Of a stretch of 64,000 nt of DNA, positions 46,097-55,053 are shown in pieces; positions within the stretch are counted from its first letter, which is position 1, and every line of letters starts with the position of its first letter. The stretch covers positions 186,001-250,000 of the forward strand of contig CAJSYJ010000002.1 of NCBI GenBank assembly GCA_910574205.1, given 5' to 3'. The stretch is from Bacteroidales bacterium (lineage in GTDB: Bacteria; Bacteroidota; Bacteroidia; Bacteroidales; Rikenellaceae). A program made the position numbers and the translations under genes. The notes beneath the pieces are model-generated. The model saw nothing but the letters and a program-made list of their open reading frames with translations. It was not told where the DNA came from and searched no databases.

Positions 46097-47386
46097 ATGA
46101 AACCGAAGACACAGATACAGATAGAGGTCGCACGATTGAGCCGTCGTTTGCCCCATATTACCGAAACGCAGAAAATCCATGCGTTCCGCCACTGCTTCGA
46201 CCACATCGGCCGCAGGTCGGCAAAGGGCGTCATCTCCTGCACGGAGTGCGGCCACTCGTGGCAGGGCGACGGAGCATTGGCCGACAACCTTTGCGAATGC
46301 ACCTGCCCGAACTGCGGCACGGAGTTGAAGCTATTGCAGACCCGCAGACGGGTATTCCGCACCATATCTTATTACTCCGTCATTACGACCTGCAAGCAGT
46401 ATCAAGTCATTCGGTTCTACTATGTCAAGGCGACCCACAAGGTCGGGCAGTCTGCCGACTATTCGATTAACGAGGTCGTGCAACGATGGATTGCTCCCGA
46501 CGGCAAGGTCGTAACCGTTGCCCGCCCGCGCGCCATGTCGTTTTGCTATTACGATTTGTGGTATCTCTACGGAGATATGGAGGTGCGCGGTAAAAACAAC
46601 GTCAAAGCCTACGATATAATCCCGTGCGCCACCTATCCGCGCCAGCGTATTATCCCCGAACTGCGCCGCAACGGATTTACGGGCGAATACCACAATATCC
46701 TGCCGTTCGACCTCTTTACGGCCGTCCTTCGCTCGCCGCAGGCCGAAACGCTCTTGAAGGCGGGACAGATTGCACTGCTGTCCTATTATGCGAACCGCCA
46801 ATCGTGGAATATCGCGAACTATTGGTCGGCAATCAAAATCTGCCTGCGCAACGGTTACATCGTATCGGACGCTTCCGTGTGGCGCGACTACATCGACCTG
46901 CTCCGTCATTTCGGCAAGGACACCAACAACGCGAAGTATGTTTGCCCCGCTGACCTGCAAACAGCCCATGACCGCCTTGTCGAGAAGAAACGGGCTCGGC
47001 AAGAGCGTGTGCGGTTGTTGGAACGCAAACGCCGCGCCGCCGAGGAGGAACAGCAGTATCGCGACCTCAAATCCCGCTTCTTCGGGCTGACCTTTGTCGA
47101 CGGCGACCTCTCCGTGCGCGTATTGGAGAGCGTGCGGGAGTTCATCGAAGAGGGCGACGCCATGCACCACTGCGTGTTTACCAATGCCTACTACGAAAAA
47201 CCGAACTCGCTTATCTTTTCGGCGACCGTCTGCGGCAGGCGTGTCGAAACGGTCGAGGTGGCATTGGATACCCTCAAAGTCGTACAGAGCCGCGGCGTCT
47301 ACAACTCGCAGACCGAATACCACGACAGTATCGTGAACCTCGTAAGACGCAACATGCCGCAAATCGAGCAGCGAATGACCGCATAA
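46097..47386 (+). CDS. PcfJ-like protein
   Basis: A 429-aa protein of the PcfJ family. It has N-terminal zinc-ribbon cysteines (SCTECGHSWQGDG, CTCPNCGTEL) and a middle region with Arg/Lys helices. The C-terminal PcfJ domain contains SVREFIEEGDAMHHCVFTNAYYEKP and VETVEVALDTLKVVQSRG. It is associated with conjugation gene sets; biochemical function is not established. Confidence 0.92.
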   Translation: MKPKTQIQIEVARLSRRLPHITETQKIHAFRHCFDHIGRRSAKGVISCTECGHSWQGDGALADNLCECTCPNCGTELKLLQTRRRVFRTISYYSVITTCKQYQVIRFYYVKATHKVGQSADYSINEVVQRWIAPDGKVVTVARPRAMSFCYYDLWYLYGDMEVRGKNNVKAYDIIPCATYPRQRIIPELRRNGFTGEYHNILPFDLFTAVLRSPQAETLLKAGQIALLSYYANRQSWNIANYWSAIKICLRNGYIVSDASVWRDYIDLLRHFGKDTNNAKYVCPADLQTAHDRLVEKKRARQERVRLLERKRRAAEEEQQYRDLKSRFFGLTFVDGDLSVRVLESVREFIEEGDAMHHCVFTNAYYEKPNSLIFSATVCGRRVETVEVALDTLKVVQSRGVYNSQTEYHDSIVNLVRRNMPQIEQRMTA

Positions 47387-47414
47387 TCAACAAACCGCAT
47401 AAAACATCCTAACT

Positions 47415-47672
47415 ATGAACGTAACGATTGAGTCTTTCTTCTGTCCCTATTGCGACGAGGTGGCGGAAATTTTCCTCCGACTGATAGACACGATACTTCT
47501 CGCCGGCAGCGAGACCGAACTGCGACAGGGCATCGAGAATCTGAAAACCCGAGTTCCGCTCAACGACTATTTCGTCTATGGCTTCGGTGCACACCACTTT
47601 TGGGTGCACCTGCGCAAGGCCAGCGACCCGACGCAGCAGTTCAGACACAGACTATTGAAAACTGAATTTTAA
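47415..47672 (+). CDS. Small element protein, unknown
   Basis: An 85-aa soluble protein with a CPYC pair near residue 10 and an aromatic-rich end (FVYGFGAHHFWVHLR). It lies 28 nt after PcfJ in the same operon. No function known. Confidence 0.65.
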   Translation: MNVTIESFFCPYCDEVAEIFLRLIDTILLAGSETELRQGIENLKTRVPLNDYFVYGFGAHHFWVHLRKASDPTQQFRHRLLKTEF

Positions 47673-47692
47673 CCCCTTAAACAACGACAACA

Positions 47693-47914
47693 ATGGAAAC
47701 AACGAAGATGACGGTAAACGGCGTGTCGGTATGCCCGACAGGAGAGGAACGACACGAGTATTTCACCCCAGCCTTCGCCCGCAGGACGAAGAAGCGGTTC
47801 TGCCAATACGATTACCGCCATACGGACGGCGAATTGTTCTCGTGCGTCGCTCCGACTTTGGAGGAGTGCCGCCGCAGACGCGACCAGTGGCTGAATAAGA
47901 AAACCGATAAATAA
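47693..47914 (+). CDS. DUF3873 family protein
   Basis: A 73-aa basic protein: VNGVSVCPTGEERHEYF, FCQYDYRHTDGELFSCVAPTL and ECRRRRDQWL match DUF3873, a family restricted to Bacteroidales mobile elements and found next to PcfJ. Function unknown. Confidence 0.85.
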   Translation: METTKMTVNGVSVCPTGEERHEYFTPAFARRTKKRFCQYDYRHTDGELFSCVAPTLEECRRRRDQWLNKKTDK

Positions 47915-47921
47915 TTGCCCT

Positions 47922-48161
47922 ATGAATTACGAAACTCTTATCATTACGTTCGCGGATCCTATCCGCACGCTGGACGACTTTTTCGACGACCCCGAAACGT
48001 GGGGCGTCGAAACGCTCAAAGAGTGGGTCGATAACTACGAGAGTACCCGTTTCACACCTATCGACGAATGCCGAGCAGTCATTACCTCCGAATACAACAT
48101 GACCTCTGTTCGGGAGTGGCTGGGGTACTATATGCCGATTGCAAACATCGAAGAAATGTAG
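47922..48161 (+). CDS. Small element protein, unknown
   Basis: A 79-aa acidic, Trp-rich protein (TWGVETLKEWVDNYESTRF). It lies 7 nt after the DUF3873 gene and 3 nt before the next, so it is cotranscribed. No function known. Confidence 0.6.
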   Translation: MNYETLIITFADPIRTLDDFFDDPETWGVETLKEWVDNYESTRFTPIDECRAVITSEYNMTSVREWLGYYMPIANIEEM

Positions 48162-48164
48162 ATT

Positions 48165-48359
48165 ATGGAACTGACTATCCGAGACATTACGGGCGAGGTT
48201 ATCAAAGTGGATAACCTCGCCGCGGCAATCCGCCAATGCCGCGATTGCATGAATAGCCCCTACAAAATGCCGTCGGGGCATACCGTAGGCGACAACCACG
48301 CTTACATGCTGAAACAGCTGCTCGCCTTACGGAAACAACGGCGCCACCCGCCCCGATAA
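48165..48359 (+). CDS. Small element protein, unknown
   Basis: A 64-aa protein (LTIRDITGEVIKVDNLAAAI, CRDCMNSPYKMPSG). It is the last gene of the PcfK-PcfJ operon and is followed by a strong terminator. No function known. Confidence 0.6.
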   Translation: MELTIRDITGEVIKVDNLAAAIRQCRDCMNSPYKMPSGHTVGDNHAYMLKQLLALRKQRRHPPR

Positions 48360-48385
48360 CAGGGCGGCGGCGTTACATACGGCGC

Positions 48386-48419
48386 AAAAAAATCGGACGG
48401 TTTTCATCGTCCGATTTTT
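48386..48419. terminator. Bidirectional rho-independent terminator
   Basis: A stem of ~12 bp (AAAATCGGACG paired with CGTCCGATTTT) with an 8-nt loop; T-runs flank it on both strands. It separates the rightward PcfJ operon from the leftward 94-aa gene. Confidence 0.85.
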
Positions 48420-48469
48420 CGATTGCCATGATTATCGGCTCTCACTCGGAGCAACCGATAATCCGACCC

Positions 48470-48754
48470 TTACAAAGCAGTTTTTCGGATGCAGGTAATA
48501 AGCGGTTCATGTCGATAGAACGAAAATTGATAACCATCGCGAACAAGGATATTGATAAAGGCAAAATCGACCGTGATTTCGGCGATGTCGTCGAAACGAA
48601 TCTCTCCGTCGTTATAGAGTACTCCGTAATCGGGATTCTGAGGTATGACGATTTTCTCGTCGTCGACAGTCAGGCGGTACATGCCGATCAGGGGCTGCAA
48701 TTCGTCGGCCATGCAACTGCGGGCTTGGGGGCTGTTTTGTCGTCTCTCTGCCAT
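48470..48754 (-). CDS. Small protein of unknown function
   Basis: A 94-aa protein with a beta-rich centre (MYRLTVDDEKIVIPQNPDYG, then IAEITVDFAFINILV). No motif recognised. It is convergent with the PcfJ operon and lies downstream of the candidate RNA region 48787-49060. Confidence 0.55.
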   Translation of the reverse strand: MAERRQNSPQARSCMADELQPLIGMYRLTVDDEKIVIPQNPDYGVLYNDGEIRFDDIAEITVDFAFINILVRDGYQFSFYRHEPLITCIRKTAL

Positions 48755-48786
48755 ATCGCGTTTGTTTTATAATCTAACAAATACCA

Positions 48787-49060
48787 TACGAAAAGGCGTG
48801 AGAGTACGTTAAATACCGGCATTGAGGTACAGCCAAGCACCTATCCACTCGATAGATAATTTCTTCTCACGCCGGTTATCGTACATGCTTGTGGCATATA
48901 GACACGACGATAAAGAAGAGAACTACCCATTATCTTGTGAGTGGATTAAAATTTGGCTGTTTTCAATGCCCCACTATAATGTGTTCCTTCCGTATGTAGA
49001 ACCGCCCGACGACTTGCCGCATTCTGCGCTGTTCTGCCGAGCAATTCAAGTGCAAATATA
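48787..49060 (-). ncRNA. Candidate structured RNA or long leader
   Basis: The 345-base gap upstream of the 94-aa gene has a minus-strand -7 element TATATTTG (49053-49060). At its far end the minus-strand transcript would fold with an 8-bp closing helix (GGCGTGAG at 48866-48873 with CTCACGCC at 48795-48802) around a 7-bp hairpin with loop GAGTG. TTTTCG follows the closing helix. A plus-strand 79-aa ORF (48822-49061) runs through it but shows no protein signature. It could be a small RNA or a regulatory leader. Confidence 0.35.
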
Positions 49061-49099
49061 GCGATTTCCTTTGGCTCTGCGTGATAAACAGGACGTTTT

Positions 49100-50233
49100 T
49101 TACCATTTCAATCCCCGTTTCGTCTTTTGTGGTACTTTCTGCGGAGGCCTTCGCAATGCGGTATCCGTATCGCCATGCCGATTTTGTCCTGCCTTATAGG
49201 CCTGTTGCTGCTGTCGTCTTTCCCGATATGCGGATTCGGTAAGAATGCGCAGTCCCAGTCTGTTTTTATTCGGATTATAATTCACTTCGCAGTAGTCGAT
49301 AACGCCACAGCGCGTCCATACGCACTCCGTGCATACGGGCTTTCCCTCATAAAGCATTTTATATCGGTGATAATCGAGGGGCTGGCGCAGCAGTTCTTCC
49401 ACTCTGCGATGGAAAGAATAGATATTCCGCTCTTTGGCGATCTTATCGGGAACGTATACGGACAACTCCCGTCGACATGTTGCCGCCCGCAGGCAAATAT
49501 CGGGGGTGCGGAGTTTGCGCGGAACCCATTGAATGGCTTCCGGCCAATTCATCACGGCAGCGTCCGCAACCTCCGCCGTGATGGAATGCGATGGTACGCT
49601 GTTCAACACTTCACCGTTTTTGCGCACGGCCTCCAACGCGACTTTCGGGGTAATCAAGGCGGTGTCATGGGGCAGAATATCCATCAGGAACCGGATTTTC
49701 TTCGGGTCGTCCTGCTCTCGGAATACCCGATAAAGCATCGACGGATCGGTCAGAGCCGAAATAACGGAGTAATCGGTTTTATTCTTGCCATAGGTGTTGT
49801 CGAATGCAACCCGGCACATTTCGGATGTCCTGCTTTGACGAGGAACACCTTTTAGATTTCGAGGATTCTCCCGCACGAGGCGCAGATACGTTTCGGGATT
49901 TTTCATCGACACGGGGAGATGCGCAATAGCATACGGACTGCGCCGTATGGCTTTCATGCACAATTCCCACGTTTTCATCGCCTCGGGAACGTATTTCAGA
50001 TAACTCCCGTCATAGCGCACGGCCGTATCGCATAGTTCTCGATCTTTGAATTTGTCGGGGATACGGTAAAACAATTCGGGTTCTTTTAATATCCGCTCTG
50101 CCAGTCCCAACGTCATATCCTCCGATGGTATGCTGTTCAGAAAGTTCAAGGTTTGTGTGTAGCCGTCGCATCGCTCCAATGCCTGTTCATAGTTTTCTTT
50201 GCGCTGGGTATGTTGTTTCTCTTGGTCTGTCAT
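49100..50233 (-). CDS. Element protein with DUF4116-like repeats
   Basis: A 377-aa soluble protein. Residues ~25-250 contain recurring ~35-residue units of the form 'K..ELC..A+...P.A+..VP', for example KTWELCMKAIRRSPYAIAHL and KLRTPDICLRAATCRRELSV, resembling DUF4116 helical repeats. The C-terminal ~100 residues have four Cys in VCTECVWTRCGVIDYCEV, perhaps a zinc site, and a basic tail. It lies downstream of the TraQ gene in the conjugation region. Function unknown. Confidence 0.7.
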   Translation of the reverse strand: MTDQEKQHTQRKENYEQALERCDGYTQTLNFLNSIPSEDMTLGLAERILKEPELFYRIPDKFKDRELCDTAVRYDGSYLKYVPEAMKTWELCMKAIRRSPYAIAHLPVSMKNPETYLRLVRENPRNLKGVPRQSRTSEMCRVAFDNTYGKNKTDYSVISALTDPSMLYRVFREQDDPKKIRFLMDILPHDTALITPKVALEAVRKNGEVLNSVPSHSITAEVADAAVMNWPEAIQWVPRKLRTPDICLRAATCRRELSVYVPDKIAKERNIYSFHRRVEELLRQPLDYHRYKMLYEGKPVCTECVWTRCGVIDYCEVNYNPNKNRLGLRILTESAYRERRQQQQAYKAGQNRHGDTDTALRRPPQKVPQKTKRGLKW

Positions 50234-50249
50234 AAGGCTTTATTATTAG

Positions 50250-50273
50250 GAAACGCCCGTTTCCGGGCGTTTC
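50250..50273 (-). terminator. Hairpin after the DUF3872 gene
   Basis: A 10-bp perfect stem (50250-50259 with 50264-50273) with a TTTC loop, 20 nt past the stop of the DUF3872 gene. The T-run is weak, so readthrough into the next leftward gene is possible. Confidence 0.5.
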
Positions 50274-50292
50274 TATCGTTCGTGCTTCGGGG

Positions 50293-50724
50293 TTATTCAT
50301 CGTCTTCTTCCCGCTCGTTTTGGAACGAGAAAGTGTTCTGGGTTATCTGCCCCATGTTATCCTCGATATACACGTCGATGACCTGTCGATCATCGCTTCG
50401 GGAGGTGTAGTAAAGTCGAAACACCTCCCTCGTGAGGGGATAGCGGTCGTTGGGGAGAAACAGCGTCCCGTCGTCCATGCGGAGTTCGCCTTTGCCGTCG
50501 GGCTGGAAGTAGCGGATGGTGTACCGCGCACCGTCGTATTTCCCCGCTCGGACGAGTGTGCAGCGTATCTCGGCTGTCTCTCCGCGCACGATGCGCGTCT
50601 GCACGGGCATCGTCTCCAATCGGAACGCATACGCCTGTTTCACGTCCAGTTCATCGTCGCAGGCGGTCAGCAGCGTACCGACCGCCGCGAGTGCGAGCAT
50701 CAGAAATCCTTTCATCTTCTTCAT
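50293..50724 (-). CDS. DUF3872 (TraQ-type) conjugation lipoprotein
   Basis: A 143-aa exported protein with lipobox LLTAC (Cys ~21) and a beta-sandwich body: LETMPVQTRIVRGETAEIRC, YTIRYFQPDGKGEL and YYTSRSDDRQVIDVYIEDNM. This is DUF3872, the TraQ family at the 3' end of CTnDOT-type tra operons. In CTnDOT it follows traO and traP; here it follows a fimbria-like cluster. Confidence 0.9.
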   Translation of the reverse strand: MKKMKGFLMLALAAVGTLLTACDDELDVKQAYAFRLETMPVQTRIVRGETAEIRCTLVRAGKYDGARYTIRYFQPDGKGELRMDDGTLFLPNDRYPLTREVFRLYYTSRSDDRQVIDVYIEDNMGQITQNTFSFQNEREEDDE

Positions 50725-50750
50725 GTCGTTTTCTGTTTACGGGTTTCACG

Positions 50751-50942
50751 TCATTTGCCTATCGGGATGTCGGGGTGCGGAATCGAATCCCACTCCGCCG
50801 GTGCTGGTAGGTCGATGTCGTATTGAGGATATTGTTCGATATGCCGTTCTTCGATCTCTTCGTGCAGCTTGGCGCACCCCATGCACCCCGCCGCGACGGC
50901 CAATGCCAGCAGGCCGTATTTGATTTTTCGTTTCATTGTCAT
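50751..50942 (-). CDS. Small lipoprotein of the fimbria-like cluster
   Basis: A 63-aa protein with a lipobox (GCMGC) and a short acidic, Pro-rich mature part (YDIDLPAPAEWDSIPHPDI). The start overlaps the preceding gene's stop by 4 bp. An inner ATG at 50936 is equally plausible. Function unknown. Confidence 0.6.
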   Translation of the reverse strand: MTMKRKIKYGLLALAVAAGCMGCAKLHEEIEERHIEQYPQYDIDLPAPAEWDSIPHPDIPIGK

Positions 50943-52588
50943 TGTGTCGTTATAAGTTCGCGTATTTCGGGGTCGAGGTTGCCCCGATATTCAAAGTTGG
51001 GTTGCAGCTCACACGCCCGACGGAATGCCGCCTTGCCCTCCTCGATGCGTCCCGTGCGGGTGCAGGCTACGGCTTTCAGGTATTCGACCGTCGCCTCCTC
51101 TTTCAGCCGGCACAGCACCTCGTAAGCCTGCTCGTCGAGCCCGAGCGAGAGCATCGCTACCGCCGTATTCCGATCTTCGTAGGGACGCAGGATGCGCAGC
51201 GCGTCGTTGTACTTGCGTTCGTTCAGCAGTTCCACGCCGCGGGCATAGAGCGTGTCGGGTACGGTCGTGTGAATCGTGTCCTTGACCATACCCACGCGCC
51301 GCAGGTCGTATTTGAAGTTCACCGCGCGCAGCAGCGGATAGAGCCGCTCGCGTATGTCGCGATACTGCTTTGGGAATCGTCGTCGCAGCTCCGCTTCGCG
51401 CCGGTCGGGATTGCCTATCGTACGCAGCAGACCGAGTATCGTCTCGCGTTCGGCAATCGTACTATCTGCGGCGATTCGTCGTTCCAGCTCGACCCAGTCT
51501 TCGGCGACCCACCGCACGCAGAGCAGCGTATCGACCTGACGTCCGAAGCGCTGGCCGAGGCGTTGCTTGAGCGCCGCCGCACGTCCGCGCGCCAGCCGTT
51601 CGTTCTGCGCATACGAGCCTTCTGGCGATGCCGAGGCCGTGAGGACGATGCTGTCCACATGGAACTCGCGTTGTTCGACAAGCTCCTCCATCAGCGATTC
51701 GATACGAGCGAGCTGCGCTGCATTGTCGCCCAGCGTGTCGATGATCCGCGTGTCGTTCACACGGAACGAGAGGTAGTTGCGGTCGTTCACTACGACGTAC
51801 TTCTCGATGACTTTCGTCACGTAGCGCGTCGTGGTGTCGGCGAAGGAGAGCATCGACGAGATATGATAGCGGAGCGTGTCGAGGGGCGGCAGGTCGTAGC
51901 GGCTGCCGTCGAGCGCCACGACTGCGCCGTGCAGCGTCAGCAACATCGTCTTGCCCTCGCTGCGAGTCGGAACCTCCTGCGAATAGTAGTAGGACAGGTC
52001 GCGTGCACCCTCGACAATGGAATCGAGGCGCACGCCCTGCGGGTAAGGGTGCTTCACGAAGCGCTCGAACGCCCGCTGCTCGCCCGCAGCGTCGGGACGG
52101 AATAGACGTACATATTGCGAGAACTGCCAGTAGTTGCGATCTTGCACGCGGCTGAACAGTCCGCCGCGTATGGAGATCTCCTGCAAGGGTACGGCTCCCT
52201 CAGCCTTGTGCAGATGCGGGACGACCACGATGCTGCGGCAGCCGCCCTGCAGCTCTTTGGGGAGTTTCACGACGAAATCGACCAACACCTTGCCCTTGCG
52301 TTCGGACAGCGTGCGCGACTTGGCCACGACGACCACCTCGTCGAGGCGGAACTCGGCCATCGTCTCGCCGTTTTCGTCCTTGACCGCTTCGACGATGTAG
52401 TAGGTCGTGCTGTCGTGTCGCACGGTCATGTAATTCCTCTTCTCGGCGGGCTTTGGCGCGGCCTGCTCGCGGAGTGCGTACTCCGCAAGTGCGCGGCTTT
52501 GCCGCCGCTCCAGATGCGACGTTACCGAGCAGCCTGCCAGCAGCACGGCCAGCAGGCCGACGGAGGTATGTTTCATCATTGCTTTCAT
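50939..52588 (-). CDS. Lipoprotein with OmpA-like and TPR-like regions (fimbria-associated)
   Basis: A 549-aa protein with a lipobox (LLAGC, Cys ~20). The middle part includes an OmpA-like segment (HVDSIVLTASASPEGSYAQ, NERLARGRAAALKQRL). The C-terminal ~130 residues form helical TPR-like pairs (YARGVELLNERKYNDALRIL; AACTRTGRIEEGKAAFRRA type). Such proteins occur in Bacteroidales fimbrial loci and may link pilus or barrel partners to peptidoglycan. An alternative start is the ATG at 52576. It lies 12 nt after the DUF3575 gene. Confidence 0.72.
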   Translation of the reverse strand: MKAMMKHTSVGLLAVLLAGCSVTSHLERRQSRALAEYALREQAAPKPAEKRNYMTVRHDSTTYYIVEAVKDENGETMAEFRLDEVVVVAKSRTLSERKGKVLVDFVVKLPKELQGGCRSIVVVPHLHKAEGAVPLQEISIRGGLFSRVQDRNYWQFSQYVRLFRPDAAGEQRAFERFVKHPYPQGVRLDSIVEGARDLSYYYSQEVPTRSEGKTMLLTLHGAVVALDGSRYDLPPLDTLRYHISSMLSFADTTTRYVTKVIEKYVVVNDRNYLSFRVNDTRIIDTLGDNAAQLARIESLMEELVEQREFHVDSIVLTASASPEGSYAQNERLARGRAAALKQRLGQRFGRQVDTLLCVRWVAEDWVELERRIAADSTIAERETILGLLRTIGNPDRREAELRRRFPKQYRDIRERLYPLLRAVNFKYDLRRVGMVKDTIHTTVPDTLYARGVELLNERKYNDALRILRPYEDRNTAVAMLSLGLDEQAYEVLCRLKEEATVEYLKAVACTRTGRIEEGKAAFRRACELQPNFEYRGNLDPEIRELITTQ

Positions 52589-52600
52589 CGTCGTCGGGGT

Positions 52601-53137
52601 TTAGAACAAGTAGGAAAAGGCCACCTCAATTTTCGAGGGTGCGAGGACGATGCGGCGGCAGCGGTCGTAACGAACCTCCTCATAGGGCGACGGGTCGGGA
52701 TGCCACCTGAGGTCGTCCATGTAGTAGAGGCCTACGCCGCCCTCTAACGTGAGGTTCCACCGCTTGGCCAGCATCCACGAGTAGCCGACCGAGGAACCTA
52801 TGCCCACCGTCCAGCCGTTGTAGCGGGTGCGGCGGTTGCCGACCTTGTACTTGGCGAGTGTCGTGTGCAGACCCCAGAACAGCCCCACATGCGGCTCGAA
52901 CCGCCAGCGGCGCACGCCGACGGTCGCCGCGAGGACGTTGGCCCGCAGGGCGTCAGTCGAGATGGGATTCCAGTAGCCCGAAACATCTACCGACCATTTC
53001 TCCGCTACGGCGACATCGACGCCCGCATTGAGCGTTCCCGTCGCCCAGCCCAGCGCATTGACGCGCACGGCGGAGTATTGGGCCGAAGCCGTGTGCGCCG
53101 CAAAGGCGCACAGCAGCAGAATAAACAGCTTTTTCAT
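52601..53137 (-). CDS. DUF3575 outer-membrane beta-barrel protein
   Basis: A 178-aa protein with signal peptide (to ~19, TASAQ) and a small barrel-like pattern: VNALGWATGTLNAGVDVAVA, EPHVGLFWGLHTTLAKYKVG, WTVGIGSSVGYSWML. It matches DUF3575, a family usually found in fimbrillin gene clusters. It overlaps the upstream DUF4906 gene by 4 bp (ATGA). Confidence 0.85.
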   Translation of the reverse strand: MKKLFILLLCAFAAHTASAQYSAVRVNALGWATGTLNAGVDVAVAEKWSVDVSGYWNPISTDALRANVLAATVGVRRWRFEPHVGLFWGLHTTLAKYKVGNRRTRYNGWTVGIGSSVGYSWMLAKRWNLTLEGGVGLYYMDDLRWHPDPSPYEEVRYDRCRRIVLAPSKIEVAFSYLF

Positions 53138-54987
53138 CGTCGTGGCGTTTGATCGGTGGATATTGCGGTTCGGTTGCTCGTCAGCTCCACCTTCGATGTC
53201 ATACGGCAGTCCGGTATGAGGGTCAGGTTAGCCGTAGCGGTAAAGGTGTAGGAGTTTCCTGTTGCTACGGCACGGCGCGATGAAACGTTTTCGGGATTAT
53301 TCCACCACGTTACAACCGGCAATAGTGTATTTCCGGAGATGGTGCATCGGCTTCCCGGCCGTACGACGAACGCCTGCTTGGCCGTATTTATCGTATAACC
53401 GGTATTGCTGGTAAGCTGAACCTCGTCGAGTTTGGTGTAGATGTAGACCCACTCCTTGACGAATTCGGTGTAGAGCGTATCGCGGTAGGCGGTCATCGGG
53501 TGCTGATAGGGATTGGCAACAGAAACTTTTTGCGTCAGCTCTTTGTCGGCGTACCACCCCTTGAATGCGAAGCCGTCGTTGACCACGACGGGCATCGTCG
53601 GACCGTCGTCGAGCGACAGCAGACGAGTGTAGAACGCCGGCCCCGCCCATGTCTTGATTTCGGCAACGGCAGTAACGCCCTCCAACCGCCCGGCCGTATT
53701 GTCGCGCCCCGTCCAGTAGGTATAGACCGTCAGCAGGTTATAGAAGTCCCGTGTGAAGGTCTTGGTGTAACTGTAACCATCGGTGTTGCTCACCGTAACC
53801 TCGTAGACGAGGCGGGAGTTGGAGGCGTTGTACACCGGTCGTGCGACGTAGCCTATCGGAATTTCGTAGATACCCGACGGATCGTCGAGCGGCACCGTTA
53901 CGGCGGAGGCTACCATCTGCCGGTTTGCGGAGAAGGCTCCGACCTGCCCCTGCACGAGCCGGATTTTCGCCGAGAGGCTTCCCGCTTTCTCCCGGTTGGT
54001 AACGGCGATCGAAAGCGACTTGCCCGGCTCGTAGATGCAGCGATCCGCCGTGCGTCCGAAGTCGGCATCGGGCAGGTCGTCGGAGATCTTCACTTCGAAG
54101 GAGTGAATGCGCGCGTCTACCTCATTATCCCCCTTGATACGAATATCGAGCGTCTGTACCGTGTTGCGCCTGACGTCGAAGTTCGAGGTATTGTTCTCGC
54201 CCAAGTAGACATCGTAGGTCGCCTGCAACCCTGCGTTCTGCGCCTTGATGCGTACGAAAGTAGCACCTTTCGGAGCATTCGCGGCGCATTTCTGCTGCTG
54301 GGTCGTAATGGACGGAATGTCGCCCTGACAGTTCTCCAGCAGGTAGAACGTACGGGTTGCTTTGCGGCCTTCCAACGTTCCGATTTCCGTAGTGGCGATG
54401 TTGATGAATCGGTCGGCTGTCTGCTCCTCCTCGAAAAGTTTCGTCGAAGCTGCGGCGTTCACGATCTGTACGGATTGCAGCTTCATGGCGTAGACGACCG
54501 ACGATTCGATAGTGATGTTACAGACTATCTTCGCCACGGTACGCCGCACGGTGATGACGGGTGCGGGCATCCGGTTTTCGACCGTAAGCGTCGTATGCCC
54601 CGACATGGGCAGCATCGTATACCTCGTAACGGACGGAAGTTGTACGGCGTGCAGCTGTTCGCGGGTCATCTCGCCCATATCCTTATGGACGTTCGCCACG
54701 GCATAGGCTTCGTATTGGCCCGGCAGCACGGAGCACTCCACCGTGCCGCTCTCGACGTAGAAATGGCGGTCGGGCAACATGCCGCGCGGGTCGTAGAGGA
54801 AGAGGTTGACATCGCGCACGGTCTGTTCGTCCGTCGCGCGGGTAACGTACTGCACGCCCTCCTCCTGCACCTGCAAGGTGAAGCGTACCTTGTCCTTACA
54901 GGACGGGCAGTCCACCGCCATTTCGTCCTTGATGCAGCTGCTCATTATCGCAAGCAGCGGCATGATAAACAATAATATTTTCTTCAT
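53134..54987 (-). CDS. DUF4906 fimbria-like surface lipoprotein
   Basis: A 617-aa protein with lipobox (IMSSC, Cys ~17) followed by acidic residues. The N-terminal ~280 residues resemble fimbrillin-type folds (VRDVNLFLYDPRGML, VECSVLPGQYEAYAVANVHK, RRTVAKIVCNITIESS). The remainder has Ig-like domains and a repeat-like FKGWYADKELTQKV motif. DUF4906 proteins are probable tip or anchor subunits of type V pili. It probably forms a surface appendage with the upstream fimbrillin. Confidence 0.82.
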   Translation of the reverse strand: MKKILLFIMPLLAIMSSCIKDEMAVDCPSCKDKVRFTLQVQEEGVQYVTRATDEQTVRDVNLFLYDPRGMLPDRHFYVESGTVECSVLPGQYEAYAVANVHKDMGEMTREQLHAVQLPSVTRYTMLPMSGHTTLTVENRMPAPVITVRRTVAKIVCNITIESSVVYAMKLQSVQIVNAAASTKLFEEEQTADRFINIATTEIGTLEGRKATRTFYLLENCQGDIPSITTQQQKCAANAPKGATFVRIKAQNAGLQATYDVYLGENNTSNFDVRRNTVQTLDIRIKGDNEVDARIHSFEVKISDDLPDADFGRTADRCIYEPGKSLSIAVTNREKAGSLSAKIRLVQGQVGAFSANRQMVASAVTVPLDDPSGIYEIPIGYVARPVYNASNSRLVYEVTVSNTDGYSYTKTFTRDFYNLLTVYTYWTGRDNTAGRLEGVTAVAEIKTWAGPAFYTRLLSLDDGPTMPVVVNDGFAFKGWYADKELTQKVSVANPYQHPMTAYRDTLYTEFVKEWVYIYTKLDEVQLTSNTGYTINTAKQAFVVRPGSRCTISGNTLLPVVTWWNNPENVSSRRAVATGNSYTFTATANLTLIPDCRMTSKVELTSNRTAISTDQTPRR

Positions 54988-55053
54988 GATCGGATTCGAT
55001 TAAAAGTTTCCGCCCCGACACGAGCCGGAGCGGAAACGGGTTTCACATGCGGT

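Noticed and set aside
48822..49061. 79-aa plus-strand open frame
   Set aside because: Composition and sequence are not protein-like, and it coincides with inverted repeats better explained by an RNA structure.
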